This document shows positions 24,394 to 33,076 of a DNA stretch of 64,000 nt, in pieces (position 1 is the stretch's first letter; every line of letters starts with the position of its first letter). The translations under genes and the position numbers were made by a program. The stretch comes from an uncultured Eisenbergiella sp. Its GTDB lineage: Bacteria > Bacillota > Clostridia > Lachnospirales > Lachnospiraceae. The stretch covers positions 62,001-126,000 of the forward strand of contig CANQVD010000002.1 of the NCBI GenBank assembly GCA_947627215.1, read 5' to 3'. The notes beneath the pieces were generated by a model that saw nothing but the letters and a program-made list of their open reading frames with translations, searched no databases and was not told the DNA's origin.

Positions 24394-24424
24394 AAAAAGA
24401 GCCACCGGCGCTGCCGATGGCTCT
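24394..24424 (-). terminator. Terminator-like attenuator between nrdD and nrdG
   Basis: On the minus strand AGAGCCATCGGC pairs with GCCGGTGGCTCT (12 bp, one G-U) across a 3-nt AGC loop and is followed by TTTTT. It is a strong intrinsic-terminator shape in the middle of the nrdDG unit, with no visible promoter between it and nrdG. nrdG is then made only by readthrough. Confidence 0.75.
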
Positions 24425-24489
24425 GTGTCTCAACGTGAAGCGGTTTCATCGAAAACGATCGTGTCCTCTGTCCGGAAATGCCGGCGGTT

Positions 24490-26649
24490 TTAAAGGTGCA
24501 TGACCCGTTCCCGGATTTCCTGGGTGCGCCCCTGGTTCCAGAACTGGGTGCCGATGTAGCCGCAGGTGCGCCTGGCCACGTTCATCTTATCCTGATCCCG
24601 GTTGCCGCACTTGGGGCATTCCCAGACCAGCTTGCCGTCCGGATCCTCTACGATCTGGATCTCGCCGTCGTAGCCGCAGCACTGGCAGTAATCGCTCTTG
24701 GTATTGAGCTCCGCGTACATGATGTTGTCGTAGATGTAGCGGATGACCTGCAGCACCGCGGGGATGTTGTTCTGCATGTTGGGCACTTCCACATAGCTGA
24801 TGGCGCCGCCGGTGGAAAGGGACTGGAACTGGGACTCGAACTTCAGCTTGGCGAAGGCATCGATGGGCTCCGTCACATGCACGTGATAGCTGTTGGTGAT
24901 GTAGCTCTTGTCGGTCACGCCCTCGATGACGCCGAAGCGCTTCTGCAGGCATTTGGCGAACTTGTATGTGGTGCTCTCGATGGGGGAGCCGTAGATGGAG
25001 AACTTGATGTTGGTCTCCGCCGTCCATCTGTCGCAGGCGTCGTTCATGTATTTCATCACATCCAGCGCGAAGGGAGTGGCCTCCGGGTCGGTGTGGGACT
25101 TGCCGGTCATGTACTTCACGCATTCGTAAAGGCCCGCATAGCCCAGCGAAATGGTGGAGTAACCGCCGAAGAGCAGCTTATCGATGGTCTCGCCCTTCTG
25201 GAGGCGGGCCAGCGCGCCGTACTGCCAGAGGATCGGGGCCGCGTCGGAGAGGGTGCCCTTCAGGCGCTGGTGACGGTACATCAGCGCGCGGCGGCAGAGC
25301 TCCAGCCGTTCGTCGAAGATCTGCCAGAATTTATCCATGTCGCCTCCGGAGGAGAGGGCCACGTCCGGCAGATTGATGGTGACCACGCCCTGATTGAAGC
25401 GGCCGTAGAATTTATAATTGCCGTTCTCGTCCTTCCAGGGGTTCAGACAGCTCCGGCAGCCCATGACCGGGAAGCAGTTGCCCTCTTTGAGCTCCTTCAT
25501 CTTCTTCTCGGAGATGTAATCGGGGACGAGGCGCCTGGCGGTGCATTTGGCGGCCAGCTCGGTCAGGTAAAAGTAAGGCGTGCCCGGATCGATGTTGTCC
25601 TCCTCCAGCACGTAGATGAGCTTGGGGAAGGCGGGGGTGACCCAGACGCCGGCCTCGTTCTTGACGCCCTGATAGCGCTGCCGCAGGGTCTCCTCGATGA
25701 TCAGGGCCAGATCCTTTTTCTCCTGCTCGTTCTTGGCCTCGTTCAGATACATGAACACGGTGAGGAACGGCGCCTGGCCGTTGGTGGTCATCAGCGTGAT
25801 GATCTGATAGGTGATGGTCTGCACGCCCTTGGTGATTTCCTTGAGCAGACGGCCTTCCACGATTTTGGAGACCTGCTCGCCGGAGGCCTCCGTGCCCAGG
25901 AGACGGATCTCCTCCAGCACCTCCGAACGGATCTTGTCTCTGGACACCTGTACGAAGGGGGCCAGATGGGTCAGGCTGATGCTCTGGCCGCCGTACTGGT
26001 TGCTGGCCACCTGCGCGATGATCTGCGTGGCGATATTGCAGGCCGTGGAAAAGCTGTGGGGCTTCTCGATCATGGTCTCGCTGATGACGGTGCCGTTCTG
26101 CAGCATGTCCTCCAGGTTGACCAGGTCGCAGTTGTGCATGCGCTGGGCGAAATAGTCCGAGTCATGGAAATGGATGATGCCCTGCTTGTCGGCCTCCACG
26201 ATATCAGGAGGCAACAGAAGCCTCTGGGTCAGGTCCTTGCTGACCTCGCCCGCCATATAGTCGCGCTGCACGCTGTTCACGGTAGGGTTCTTGTTGGAAT
26301 TTTCCTGCTTGACCTCTTCGTTGTTGCACTCCAGAAGGGAGAGGATGCGGTTGTCGGTGGTGTTCGCCTTGCGGACCAGCGTGCGCTGGAAGCGGTAGCG
26401 GACATACCGGCGGGCCAGTTCAAACGCGCCGGTGGACATGATCTGGTTTTCCACCATATCCTGGATTTCTTCTACGGAGACCGCGCGGTTCATTTTCATA
26501 CATTTGTATTCCACGTACTCCGCGATGTCGTGGATCTGTTCGGGCGTCAGATGATTGTTCTCCGACGCGTTGCTGGCCTTGGTGATGGCTGCCACGATTT
26601 TCTCGATGTCAAAGCTCACTTCAGAACCGTTGCGCTTGATGATCTTCAT
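24490..26649 (-). CDS. nrdD: Anaerobic ribonucleoside-triphosphate reductase (class III)
   Basis: 719 residues from ATG 26649 (MKIIKRNGSEVSFD) after gaggggag. An N-terminal ATP-cone (about residues 1-95) provides allosteric control, followed by the catalytic barrel. Near the C-terminus are a zinc site (CQCCG ... CPKCG) and the glycyl-radical motif RRTCGYIG with the radical Gly near residue 697. The enzyme makes dNTPs from NTPs without oxygen and needs NrdG. A fully anaerobic lifestyle is consistent. The promoter region is shared with the divergent Crp/Fnr gene. Confidence 0.97.
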   Translation of the reverse strand: MKIIKRNGSEVSFDIEKIVAAITKASNASENNHLTPEQIHDIAEYVEYKCMKMNRAVSVEEIQDMVENQIMSTGAFELARRYVRYRFQRTLVRKANTTDNRILSLLECNNEEVKQENSNKNPTVNSVQRDYMAGEVSKDLTQRLLLPPDIVEADKQGIIHFHDSDYFAQRMHNCDLVNLEDMLQNGTVISETMIEKPHSFSTACNIATQIIAQVASNQYGGQSISLTHLAPFVQVSRDKIRSEVLEEIRLLGTEASGEQVSKIVEGRLLKEITKGVQTITYQIITLMTTNGQAPFLTVFMYLNEAKNEQEKKDLALIIEETLRQRYQGVKNEAGVWVTPAFPKLIYVLEEDNIDPGTPYFYLTELAAKCTARRLVPDYISEKKMKELKEGNCFPVMGCRSCLNPWKDENGNYKFYGRFNQGVVTINLPDVALSSGGDMDKFWQIFDERLELCRRALMYRHQRLKGTLSDAAPILWQYGALARLQKGETIDKLLFGGYSTISLGYAGLYECVKYMTGKSHTDPEATPFALDVMKYMNDACDRWTAETNIKFSIYGSPIESTTYKFAKCLQKRFGVIEGVTDKSYITNSYHVHVTEPIDAFAKLKFESQFQSLSTGGAISYVEVPNMQNNIPAVLQVIRYIYDNIMYAELNTKSDYCQCCGYDGEIQIVEDPDGKLVWECPKCGNRDQDKMNVARRTCGYIGTQFWNQGRTQEIRERVMHL

Positions 26650-26755
26650 TTGAAAAATGCTCCCCTCGGAAAATATTTTATAGACGGCGCTTACAGTGGA
26701 GTCCGGTGATTGTGCAGATCGCGCCCGCACCCCCATGCGGGACGGTACAGGATAG

Positions 26756-26761
26756 ATTATA
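26756..26761 (-). promoter_or_regulatory. Predicted -10 element of nrdD promoter (activator type)
   Basis: Minus-strand TATAAT at 26761-26756 within TTATATAAT, with no recognisable -35 at 17 or 18 bp. A start near 26749 puts the centre of the 26784-26797 palindrome at -41.5, the usual distance for class II activation by Crp/Fnr proteins. Confidence 0.5.
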
Positions 26762-26783
26762 TAACGCAGATTTCATTTTAGCA

Positions 26784-26797
26784 GTTGCATATGCAAC
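26784..26797. promoter_or_regulatory. Candidate Crp/Fnr-family operator
   Basis: Perfect 14-base palindrome GTTGCATATGCAAC. Its left half supplies the TTGCAT -35 of the plus-strand crp-like promoter, and its centre lies at -41.5 from the predicted nrdD start. It could thus autorepress the regulator and activate nrdD at once. Confidence 0.6.
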
Positions 26798-26813
26798 ATG
26801 TATGAGATATAAT
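26785..26813 (+). promoter_or_regulatory. Promoter of the Crp/Fnr-family regulator
   Basis: TTGCAT at 26785-26790, 17-bp spacer, exact TATAAT at 26808-26813. The -35 is embedded in the 14-base palindrome. Leader to ATG 26864 is about 45 nt. Confidence 0.7.
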
Positions 26814-26827
26814 ACAAAATATAGTGG
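26812..26827 (-). promoter_or_regulatory. Possible NrdR box
   Basis: On the minus strand CCACTATATTTTGTAT, which resembles the NrdR-box pattern ACACWATATWTWGTGT at about 14 of 16 positions. A weaker relative (11 of 16 matches to it) lies 27 bases away at 26839-26854. NrdR boxes normally come in pairs about 31 bp apart, so the spacing is imperfect. Confidence 0.4.
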
Positions 26828-26863
26828 TCGGAAAGAAAATACACCACATGATGGAGTGACAAA

Positions 26864-27493
26864 ATGGAAGCGTATGACAGGCTGGAAAAGGCGGCGGGAA
26901 AAGACGCCGCGGCGCTGGTGCGGGCCGGGATCGTAACGGTCAGAAGCTTTGAAAAGCGGCAGGTGCTCCTGCGGGCGGAGGACGACGAAAATGCCGCCGG
27001 GATTCTGCTTTCCGGCGGCGCGTTTCTGGAAAACATCAACATGGAGGATCAGCGCCGGATCATCGACTGCTACGAGCCGGGAGATGTGTTCCGGCGGAGC
27101 TGCTTTCCGGATGCGGAATCCCATCTGTATTATGTGATCTCCCGGAACCGGGGACAGATGGCCTGCGTGGACGAAAAAAGGCTGAAGGCCGCTGGGCAGC
27201 AGGGGAGGCGGCTGCGCACGTTCCTGCAGGAGGAGCTGCAGCTTCGGGCGAGGCGCAGGACGCTCATCCATGTGGAGATTCTGAGCCAGCGGTCCATCCG
27301 CCAGAAGCTGCTGATCTGCTTTGAATATCTGGGGCGGCAGCAGGGCGGGGAGACCTTCACCCTGCCGTTTTCCCTGACGGACTGCGCGGATTATCTGGCG
27401 GTGGACCGCAGCGCCATGATGCGGGAGCTGCGGAAAATGAAGGAGGAAGGGCTGGTGGAAATGAAGGAACGGAGGGTCAGGCTATGCCGGTGA
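26864..27493 (+). CDS. Crp/Fnr-family transcriptional regulator
   Basis: 209 residues. An N-terminal cyclic-nucleotide-binding-like barrel (about 1-115) and a dimerisation helix are followed by a C-terminal helix-turn-helix (LTDCADYLAVDRSAMMRELR, about residues 168-187). It has six scattered cysteines but not the N-terminal cluster that holds Fe-S in classical FNR, so the effector is unclear. Divergent from nrdDG with a shared palindrome, suggesting control of anaerobic dNTP synthesis. Its stop overlaps the next gene by 10 bases. Confidence 0.85.
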   Translation: MEAYDRLEKAAGKDAAALVRAGIVTVRSFEKRQVLLRAEDDENAAGILLSGGAFLENINMEDQRRIIDCYEPGDVFRRSCFPDAESHLYYVISRNRGQMACVDEKRLKAAGQQGRRLRTFLQEELQLRARRRTLIHVEILSQRSIRQKLLICFEYLGRQQGGETFTLPFSLTDCADYLAVDRSAMMRELRKMKEEGLVEMKERRVRLCR

Positions 27494-27996
27494 GAAGCAA
27501 ACGGGGCCGCGGCATGGGACGGGCCGCCCTGGACAGAGCCCTGCGGGATATCCGCGCCTGGCGGGGATTCGCCGCGGCGCTGCTTCTGTATGATATCGCC
27601 GTTCAGCTCGTGTTCGGCGAATTCTGCCCGTCTGTCATCGTCACCGGCCTGCCCTGTCCCGGCTGCGGCATGACCAGGGCGGTCTGCTGTTTTCTGACGG
27701 GGCAGTTCGCCAGGGGATGGGCTTATCATCCGCTGGCAATCGGGTGGATCCTGTGGGGGATCTGCGCCGGCATATCCCGTTATCTCCTGGGGCACAGAGC
27801 GCAGGGCGCGCTGTACGCCGCGGGCGTGCTGGCCGCGCTGACGGCCGTTTTTTATCTGTGGAGAATGTACCGGTATTTTCCGGGTGAGGAGCCGATCGTT
27901 TATACGGCAGGAAATCTGCTGGAGCGCCGCTTCCCCGGCTATGGGGAGTGGGTGACGGGGCTCATCGGAAGCAGGACCGCGCGGGGCCTGTCATAG
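27484..27996 (+). CDS. DUF2752 small membrane protein
   Basis: 170 residues, translationally coupled to the Crp/Fnr gene. It carries the DUF2752 hallmark GLPCPGCGMTRA near residues 57-68 and three hydrophobic segments (about 30-50, 80-98 and 105-125). The Cys-Pro-x-Cys-Gly motif could bind metal or form a disulfide; no function is established for the family as far as I know. Cotranscription with the regulator suggests shared conditions of use. Confidence 0.8.
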   Translation: MPVRSKRGRGMGRAALDRALRDIRAWRGFAAALLLYDIAVQLVFGEFCPSVIVTGLPCPGCGMTRAVCCFLTGQFARGWAYHPLAIGWILWGICAGISRYLLGHRAQGALYAAGVLAALTAVFYLWRMYRYFPGEEPIVYTAGNLLERRFPGYGEWVTGLIGSRTARGLS

Positions 27997-28082
27997 GCCG
28001 TAAGAAAGAAAAGGCGCTGTCAAACCGTTCCGGGACGTGCCGCTCCCGGTTCGGTGCGTTCCTGCCGGAGCGTGCGCCGGCT

Positions 28083-28946
28083 TCAGCGCCTCGTCCAGCG
28101 GCCCGCCGCGCCGCAGGGCAGGATCAGGCCGTTCGCGGCGACCGGAAGGCCGATCTCCCCGGCTTCCACCTGTCCGCCGAGCCGTCCGGCGACGCAGACG
28201 CCGAGCAGGTAGCGCAGGACGGCGGGCTGCAGCCCCGTGGTGTAGGAGTTGAGGAGAAAAAAGAGCGCGTTATCGGAGAGAAGCTGCGCGGTCAGCTCCA
28301 GAAGGGAAAAAATATTTTCCTCCATCTTCCAGATTTCTCCTTTGGGACCCCGCCCGTAAGAAGGAGGGTCCATGATGATGCCGTCATACCGGCTGCCGCG
28401 CCGAAGCTCCCGTTCCGCGAATTTCACACAGTCGTCCACCAGCCAGCGGACAGGGGCCTGCGAAAGGCCGCTGGCCGCTGCGTTTTCCCTGGCCCAGGAG
28501 ACCATTCCCTTCGAGGCGTCCACATGCGTGACGGCCGCGCCGGCCCTGGCGGCGGCGAGGGTAGCCCCGCCGGTATAGGCGAAAAGGTTCAGGATCTTCA
28601 CCGGCCTGCCGGCCTCCCGGATGAGGCCGGAAAACCAGTCCCAGTTGACGGCCTGTTCCGGGAAAAGTCCGGTGTGCTTGAAGCTGAAGGGCTTGAGCCG
28701 GAAGGTCAGATCCCGGTATCCGATGCTCCATTCCCGGGGCAGGCCGAAGAATTCCCATTCGCCGCCGCCCTTTGCGCTGCGGTGATAGTGACCGTCACAT
28801 TTTTTCCAGCCCGGATTCCGCCGGGGCGTGTTCCAGATGACCTGGGGATCGGGGCGGATGAGCAGAAAATCGCCCCACCGTTCCAGCTTTTCCCCGCCGG
28901 AGGTGTCCAGCACTTCATAATCCTTCCAGTTGTCCGCGATCCACAT
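28083..28946 (-). CDS. Class I SAM-dependent methyltransferase, RlmI/RlmK-like
   Basis: 287 residues from ATG 28946; a TTG two codons earlier is possible. Motif I NLFAYTGGATLAAARAGA binds S-adenosylmethionine, VDASKGMVSWARENAA is motif II, and the catalytic-type motif DPPSYGRGPKGEIWK matches the rRNA cytosine/guanine methyltransferases RlmI and RlmKL, which modify 23S rRNA. The N-terminal PUA domain of RlmI is absent. Modification of rRNA is likely but the exact base is not determined. Confidence 0.78.
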   Translation of the reverse strand: MWIADNWKDYEVLDTSGGEKLERWGDFLLIRPDPQVIWNTPRRNPGWKKCDGHYHRSAKGGGEWEFFGLPREWSIGYRDLTFRLKPFSFKHTGLFPEQAVNWDWFSGLIREAGRPVKILNLFAYTGGATLAAARAGAAVTHVDASKGMVSWARENAAASGLSQAPVRWLVDDCVKFAERELRRGSRYDGIIMDPPSYGRGPKGEIWKMEENIFSLLELTAQLLSDNALFFLLNSYTTGLQPAVLRYLLGVCVAGRLGGQVEAGEIGLPVAANGLILPCGAAGRWTRR

Positions 28947-28997
28947 GGGCAAACATCCCTTCCCCGCACATACGGTGCGCCCGTCTTTTCCTAATAT

Positions 28998-29026
28998 ACA
29001 TTACAGGAAAGCGCGGGACTTTGCAA
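28998..29026 (-). promoter_or_regulatory. Possible promoter of the methyltransferase gene
   Basis: Minus strand TTGCAA (29026-29021), 17-bp spacer, TAATGT (29003-28998). Moderate match only; TATATT lies 4 bases further on. Confidence 0.4.
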
Positions 29027-29133
29027 GCCGGAAACCGTGCGGAGGCGGAAGAAGCTTTCCGACGGCGGAGGCCGGTCCGGCGCGGGAACGGCAGGAGTCC
29101 GCGTCCGGACGCGTTTGGCCCGGAGAAAAACGC

Positions 29134-29162
29134 TGTACAGCCGTCTGAAAAGCTGATATACT
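29134..29162 (+). promoter_or_regulatory. Promoter of NUDIX hydrolase gene
   Basis: TGTACA at 29134-29139, 17-bp spacer and an extended -10 TGATATACT with TATACT at 29157-29162. Leader of about 60 nt to ATG 29227. The rest of the 280-base gap before it (28947-29226) shows only the methyltransferase promoter. Confidence 0.65.
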
Positions 29163-29226
29163 GAAAAAAGACCGGCGCCCGTCAAAGGCTGGGACGCCGC
29201 GCGGAAGCGGGAAGGAGCGGACACAG

Positions 29227-29751
29227 ATGCATTTCACCTATTGTCCCCATTGCGGGGAAAAGCTGACCGAAAAAGAGATCGGGGACGAGGGCATGGTGCC
29301 CTGGTGCGGACGATGCCGGATGCCGCTGTTCGATATCCCCGATACGTGTGTGATCGTGCTGGCGGTGAACGAGTGCGGGGAGGCGGCGCTTCTGCGGCAG
29401 AATTATGTGTCAAGGGATCACTATGTCTGTGTGGCGGGGCATATCAAGCCCGGAGAGACGGCGGAAAGCAGCGCGGCGCGGGAGGTGGAGGAGGAGATCG
29501 GGCTTCCCGTGGAGCGGACCATTTATATAGGAAGCTACGCGTACGGGAAGAAGGAGCTTCTGATGCTGGGATTTCTGGCCCGGGTGAAAAGGGCCGGGCT
29601 GCGGCTTTCCTGCGAGGTGGACGGTGCGGCCTGGTTCCCGCTTTCGGAAGCGGCGGCAAAGACGCGCCCGGGCAGTATCGCCATGCGGCTCATCGAGGAC
29701 TGCGCGGCGTACCTGCGCGCCGGGGACCGGGCGGAAAATTTTTTAAAATAA
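29227..29751 (+). CDS. NUDIX hydrolase with N-terminal zinc ribbon
   Basis: 174 residues. A four-cysteine ribbon (CPHCG ... WCGRC, residues 6-33) precedes the NUDIX domain, whose box GHIKPGETAESSAAREVEEE begins near residue 78 and fits GX5EX7REUXEEXGU. The ribbon plus NUDIX layout recalls NudC, which hydrolyses NAD(H) and decaps NAD-RNA. However, the SQPWPFPxS NudC signature is not seen, so the substrate (NADH, ADP-ribose or another nucleoside diphosphate derivative) is open. The stop lies just before the S10-operon promoter. Confidence 0.82.
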   Translation: MHFTYCPHCGEKLTEKEIGDEGMVPWCGRCRMPLFDIPDTCVIVLAVNECGEAALLRQNYVSRDHYVCVAGHIKPGETAESSAAREVEEEIGLPVERTIYIGSYAYGKKELLMLGFLARVKRAGLRLSCEVDGAAWFPLSEAAAKTRPGSIAMRLIEDCAAYLRAGDRAENFLK

Positions 29752-29754
29752 TAC

Positions 29755-29783
29755 TTGCTTTTTTCCCTTTCTTCCTTTATAAT
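29755..29783 (+). promoter_or_regulatory. Promoter of the S10-spc-alpha operon
   Basis: TTGCTT at 29755-29760, 17-bp spacer, exact TATAAT at 29778-29783. The start near 29790 gives a leader of about 300 nt before rpsJ. Confidence 0.8.
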
Positions 29784-29789
29784 TGGGAT

Positions 29790-30089
29790 GCTGTGACATG
29801 ATAGCTGTGAAGCGTGAGGTTGCTGCCCGGGAAAAGACATAATCCCCGGCAGGTTTTCCGTGGAGCGAATGTCAAGTTAGAAAACTGACGACAAGTCACT
29901 GTACCGACCAACAGCACCTGTCGACGGCGCGGGGAGATCTGCGCGGGCAGGGGAAACGGCGTGCGCGTCCGTGATAAGGGGAAGAAGGGTTCTTTCCGGG
30001 TTGCTTATCAAAAGGACACACACGGGAGAGTGTACAGTCACCGCTTGTCGCACTTATTTCAAAAGCGCGAAAAGGAGGCGACTTTTTTT
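29790..30089 (+). promoter_or_regulatory. Structured leader of the S10 operon
   Basis: About 300 nt without a credible gene. Clear stems: CTGCCCGGG (29823-29831) with CCCCGGCAG (29844-29852), one mismatch; and a two-part helix CCTGTC/GGCAGG (29917-29922 with 29946-29951) around GCGCGG/CTGCGC (29927-29932 with 29939-29944). Long leaders before rpsJ are binding sites for L4 in Escherichia coli; which protein, if any, acts here is unknown. The ribosome-binding site aaaggagg is at 30071-30078. Confidence 0.65.
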
Positions 30090-30407
30090 ATGGCAACACA
30101 GGTTATGAGAATCACGCTGAAGGCGTATGACCATCAGTTGGTGGACGCGTCCGCGAAGAAGATCATCGAGACTGTCCGGAAAAACGGCGCACAGGTGAGC
30201 GGGCCCGTGCCGCTTCCCACCAAGAAGGAAGTGGTCACGATCCTGCGCGCGGTGCACAAGTACAAGGATTCCAGAGAGCAGTTCGAGCGCAGGACTCACA
30301 AGCGGCTGATCGACATCATCACGCCGACTCCCCGGACCGTGGATGCGCTGCAGCGGCTGGAGATGCCTGCCGGTGTGTACATCGACATCAAGATGAAAAC
30401 CAGATAA
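30090..30407 (+). CDS. rpsJ: 30S ribosomal protein S10
   Basis: 105 residues from ATG 30090, 11 bases after aaaggagg. An upstream in-frame extension through the leader is rejected. Begins [19 protein letters not shown] and has the conserved [20 protein letters not shown] segment. S10 belongs to the 30S head and is also the NusE antitermination factor that links NusB and NusG with RNA polymerase. First gene of the long ribosomal operon. Confidence 0.97.
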   Translation: MATQVMRITLKAYDHQLVDASAKKIIETVRKNGAQVSGPVPLPTKKEVVTILRAVHKYKDSREQFERRTHKRLIDIITPTPRTVDALQRLEMPAGVYIDIKMKTR

Positions 30408-30530
30408 GGATCCCGAAAATCAGCAGACCTCTACAAAGACGTATGAATGGTCCAACCGCTTTGACCGCTTCCGCCGGGGAGAAGGAAAGCCGCGAACATT
30501 CCGCTATGTAGACAAAACAGGAGGTAAATC

Positions 30531-31214
30531 ATGAAAAAAGGTATTTTAGCGATCAAGGTCGGAATGACCCAGATCTTCAACGACGACGGCGTTCTGGTGC
30601 CCGTGACCGTGCTTTCCGCCGGCCCCTGCGTGGTGACCCAGATCAAGACGAAGGAAAACGACGGCTACGAAGCGGTTCAGGTCGGCTTCGTGGACAAGAA
30701 GGAAAGAGTTGTCAACCGGGACAAGGCAGGCAAAAAGGACGTGCTGCGCAGGCATGGCGTGAACAAGGCCCAGAAGGGTCATTTTGAGAAGGCGGGCGTC
30801 TCCTGCAAGAGATATGTGAGGGAGTTCCGCTTTGAGAATGCTTCCGAATACAAGCTGGCACAGGAGATCCGGGCCGATATCTTTGAAGTGGGCGACAGAG
30901 TGGACGCGACGGCGATCAGCAAGGGCAAAGGGTTCCAGGGCGCGATCAAGAGACTGGGACAGCACAGAGGCCCCATGGCCCACGGTTCCAAGTTCCACCG
31001 CCATCAGGGTTCCAACGGCTCCGCCACCACGCCCGGCCGCGTGTTCAAGGGCAAGGGAATGCCCGGACACATGGGCTGCGTGAGAGTGACAGTCCAGAAT
31101 CTGGACGTCGTGAGGGTTGATGCGGAAAAGAACCTGATCCTCGTAAAGGGCGCTGTGCCGGGACCGAAGAAGGCCCTGGTCACGCTGAAAGAAACCACCA
31201 AGGTGGAAGCATAA
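30531..31214 (+). CDS. rplC: 50S ribosomal protein L3
   Basis: 227 residues, about 18 longer than most bacterial L3. Begins [20 protein letters not shown] and contains the long finger that reaches the peptidyl-transferase centre ([13 protein letters not shown]). L3 is an early assembly protein near the 3' end of 23S rRNA. aggaggt precedes ATG 30531. The 123-base gap after rpsJ has no clear signal. Confidence 0.97.
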   Translation: MKKGILAIKVGMTQIFNDDGVLVPVTVLSAGPCVVTQIKTKENDGYEAVQVGFVDKKERVVNRDKAGKKDVLRRHGVNKAQKGHFEKAGVSCKRYVREFRFENASEYKLAQEIRADIFEVGDRVDATAISKGKGFQGAIKRLGQHRGPMAHGSKFHRHQGSNGSATTPGRVFKGKGMPGHMGCVRVTVQNLDVVRVDAEKNLILVKGAVPGPKKALVTLKETTKVEA

Positions 31215-31237
31215 ACCGGGAAAGGAGGAATACACAG

Positions 31238-31858
31238 ATGGCAAACGTGACTGTTTATAATATGGAAGGAAAAGAAGTCGGCACCATCGAGCTGAGCGAT
31301 GCGGTGTTCGGCGTCGAGATCAACGAGCATCTGGTGCATCTGGCAGTGGTGCAGCAGTTGGCCAATAAACGCCAGGGAACGCAGAAGGCCAAGACCCGCG
31401 CGGAAGTATCCGGCGGCGGTCGGAAGCCCTGGAGACAGAAGGGGACCGGCCATGCGAGGCAGGGCTCCACGAGAGCGCCCCAGTGGACGGGAGGCGGCGT
31501 GGTTTTCGCGCCGGTGCCCAGGGATTATTCCTTTAAGATGAACCGGAAAGAGAAGAGAGCGGCGCTGAAGTCCGCGCTCACCGACAAGGTGGCGTCCTCC
31601 AACCTGATCGTTGTGGACGAACTGAAATTCGATGCGATCAGGACGAAGAGCTTCGTGCAGGTCATGAAGAACCTGAACGTGGGCAGAGGTCTGGTCGTCC
31701 TGAATGAGAACGATACAAATGTAATGATGAGTGCCCGGAACGTTCCCGATGTGCAGATGGCCCTTCCCAGTACGATCAACGTATATGACGTGATGAAGGC
31801 CGGCAAGGTGGTTCTGACGAAGGACGCGGTTAAGACGATCGAGGAGGTATACGCATAA
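31238..31858 (+). CDS. rplD: 50S ribosomal protein L4
   Basis: 206 residues. Early-assembly protein whose extended loop ([20 protein letters not shown]) lines the peptide exit tunnel next to L22; macrolide-resistance changes map there, and the conserved [12 protein letters not shown] is unaltered. In some bacteria L4 also represses its own operon. Its stop overlaps the rplW start by one base (TAATG). Confidence 0.97.
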   Translation: MANVTVYNMEGKEVGTIELSDAVFGVEINEHLVHLAVVQQLANKRQGTQKAKTRAEVSGGGRKPWRQKGTGHARQGSTRAPQWTGGGVVFAPVPRDYSFKMNRKEKRAALKSALTDKVASSNLIVVDELKFDAIRTKSFVQVMKNLNVGRGLVVLNENDTNVMMSARNVPDVQMALPSTINVYDVMKAGKVVLTKDAVKTIEEVYA

Positions 31859-32157
31859 TGGCTGACATTAAATATTACGACGTGATCCTCAGGCCAGTCA
31901 TCACGGAGAAGAGCATGGCCGGCATGAGCGAGAAAAAATATACCTTCCTGGTGCATCCGGAAGCGAACAAGACACAGATCAAAGAGGCTGTGGAGAAGAT
32001 GTTCGAAGGCGCAAAGGTCGCCAAGGTCAATACCCTGAACGTGCCCGGCAAGAAGAAAAGGCGCGGCATGGTGGTCGGCAGGACCGCGAAGATCAAAAAG
32101 GCCATCGTCACGCTGACGGCCGACAGCAAGGAGATCGAGATCTTCACAGGGCTGTAA
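31858..32157 (+). CDS. rplW: 50S ribosomal protein L23
   Basis: 99 residues. Located at the tunnel exit, where trigger factor and SRP dock. Conserved [12 protein letters not shown] start and the internal loop with [14 protein letters not shown]. Coupled to rplD by a one-base overlap. Normal length for the family. Confidence 0.96.
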   Translation: MADIKYYDVILRPVITEKSMAGMSEKKYTFLVHPEANKTQIKEAVEKMFEGAKVAKVNTLNVPGKKKRRGMVVGRTAKIKKAIVTLTADSKEIEIFTGL

Positions 32158-32219
32158 AAGCGGTCCCGGATATGTGCAAAAAAAGCACGATAATAAATTG
32201 AGTAAAAGGAGAAAACATC

Positions 32220-33062
32220 ATGGGAATCAAGACCTATAATCCCTATACACCGTCCAGAAGACACATGACCGGATCGGACCATGCGGAGATCACCAAGCAG
32301 GCCCCTGAGAAGAGCCTGTGCGTATCCCTGAAGAAGAATTCCGGCCGCAATAACCAGGGCAAGATCACTGTGCGCCACCGGGGCGGCGGCATCCGCAGGC
32401 AGTACAGGATCATCGACTTCAGAAGGAACAAGGACGGTATTCCCGCAACGGTGGTCGGCATCGAGTACGATCCCAACAGAACCGCCAATATCGCGCTGAT
32501 CTGCTATGCAGACGGCCAGAAAGCCTATATCATCGCTCCCGAAGGACTGCAGGTCGGCCAGAAGGTCATGAACGGTCCCGAGGCCGAAGTGAGAGTCGGC
32601 AACTGCCTGCCGCTGTCCGAGATCCCGGTCGGTACGCAGGTGCACAATATCGAGCTGTATCCCGGAAAGGGCGGCCAGATGGTCCGTTCCGCCGGCAACA
32701 GCGCACAGTTGATGGCGAAGGAAGGCAAATACGCTACGCTGAGACTTCCTTCCGGTGAAATGAGAATGGTTCCTCTCGTATGCCGCGCGACCGTCGGCGT
32801 TGTGGGCAACGGTGACCACAACCTGATCAACTACGGTAAGGCCGGCCGCAAGCGCCATATGGGCATCCGTCCTACCGTCCGCGGTTCCGTCATGAACCCG
32901 AACGATCATCCGCACGGCGGCGGCGAAGGCAAGACCGGTATCGGCCGGCCCGGCCCGAGCACTCCCTGGGGCAAGCCCGCGCTCGGCTTGAAGACCCGCA
33001 GAGCCAAGAAGGCGTCCAACAAGCTGATCGTGAGAAGAAGAGACGGCAGAGCGATTAAATAA
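32220..33062 (+). CDS. rplB: 50S ribosomal protein L2
   Basis: 280 residues. Essential for subunit association and close to the peptidyl-transferase centre. The catalytic-centre loop with [20 protein letters not shown] is complete and contains the conserved His of the [11 protein letters not shown] segment. Start ATG 32220 after aaaaggag. The 62-base gap after rplW shows no clear hairpin. Confidence 0.98.
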   Translation: MGIKTYNPYTPSRRHMTGSDHAEITKQAPEKSLCVSLKKNSGRNNQGKITVRHRGGGIRRQYRIIDFRRNKDGIPATVVGIEYDPNRTANIALICYADGQKAYIIAPEGLQVGQKVMNGPEAEVRVGNCLPLSEIPVGTQVHNIELYPGKGGQMVRSAGNSAQLMAKEGKYATLRLPSGEMRMVPLVCRATVGVVGNGDHNLINYGKAGRKRHMGIRPTVRGSVMNPNDHPHGGGEGKTGIGRPGPSTPWGKPALGLKTRRAKKASNKLIVRRRDGRAIK

Positions 33063-33076
33063 GGAGGAGAAGAATC

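Noticed and set aside
24478-26709. Very long open frame antisense to nrdD, and similar long antisense frames over rpoC, fusA and the ParB-BMP gene
   Set aside because: They mirror genes with strong GC bias at codon position three, have no ribosome-binding sites, and their translations are low-complexity without recognisable motifs.
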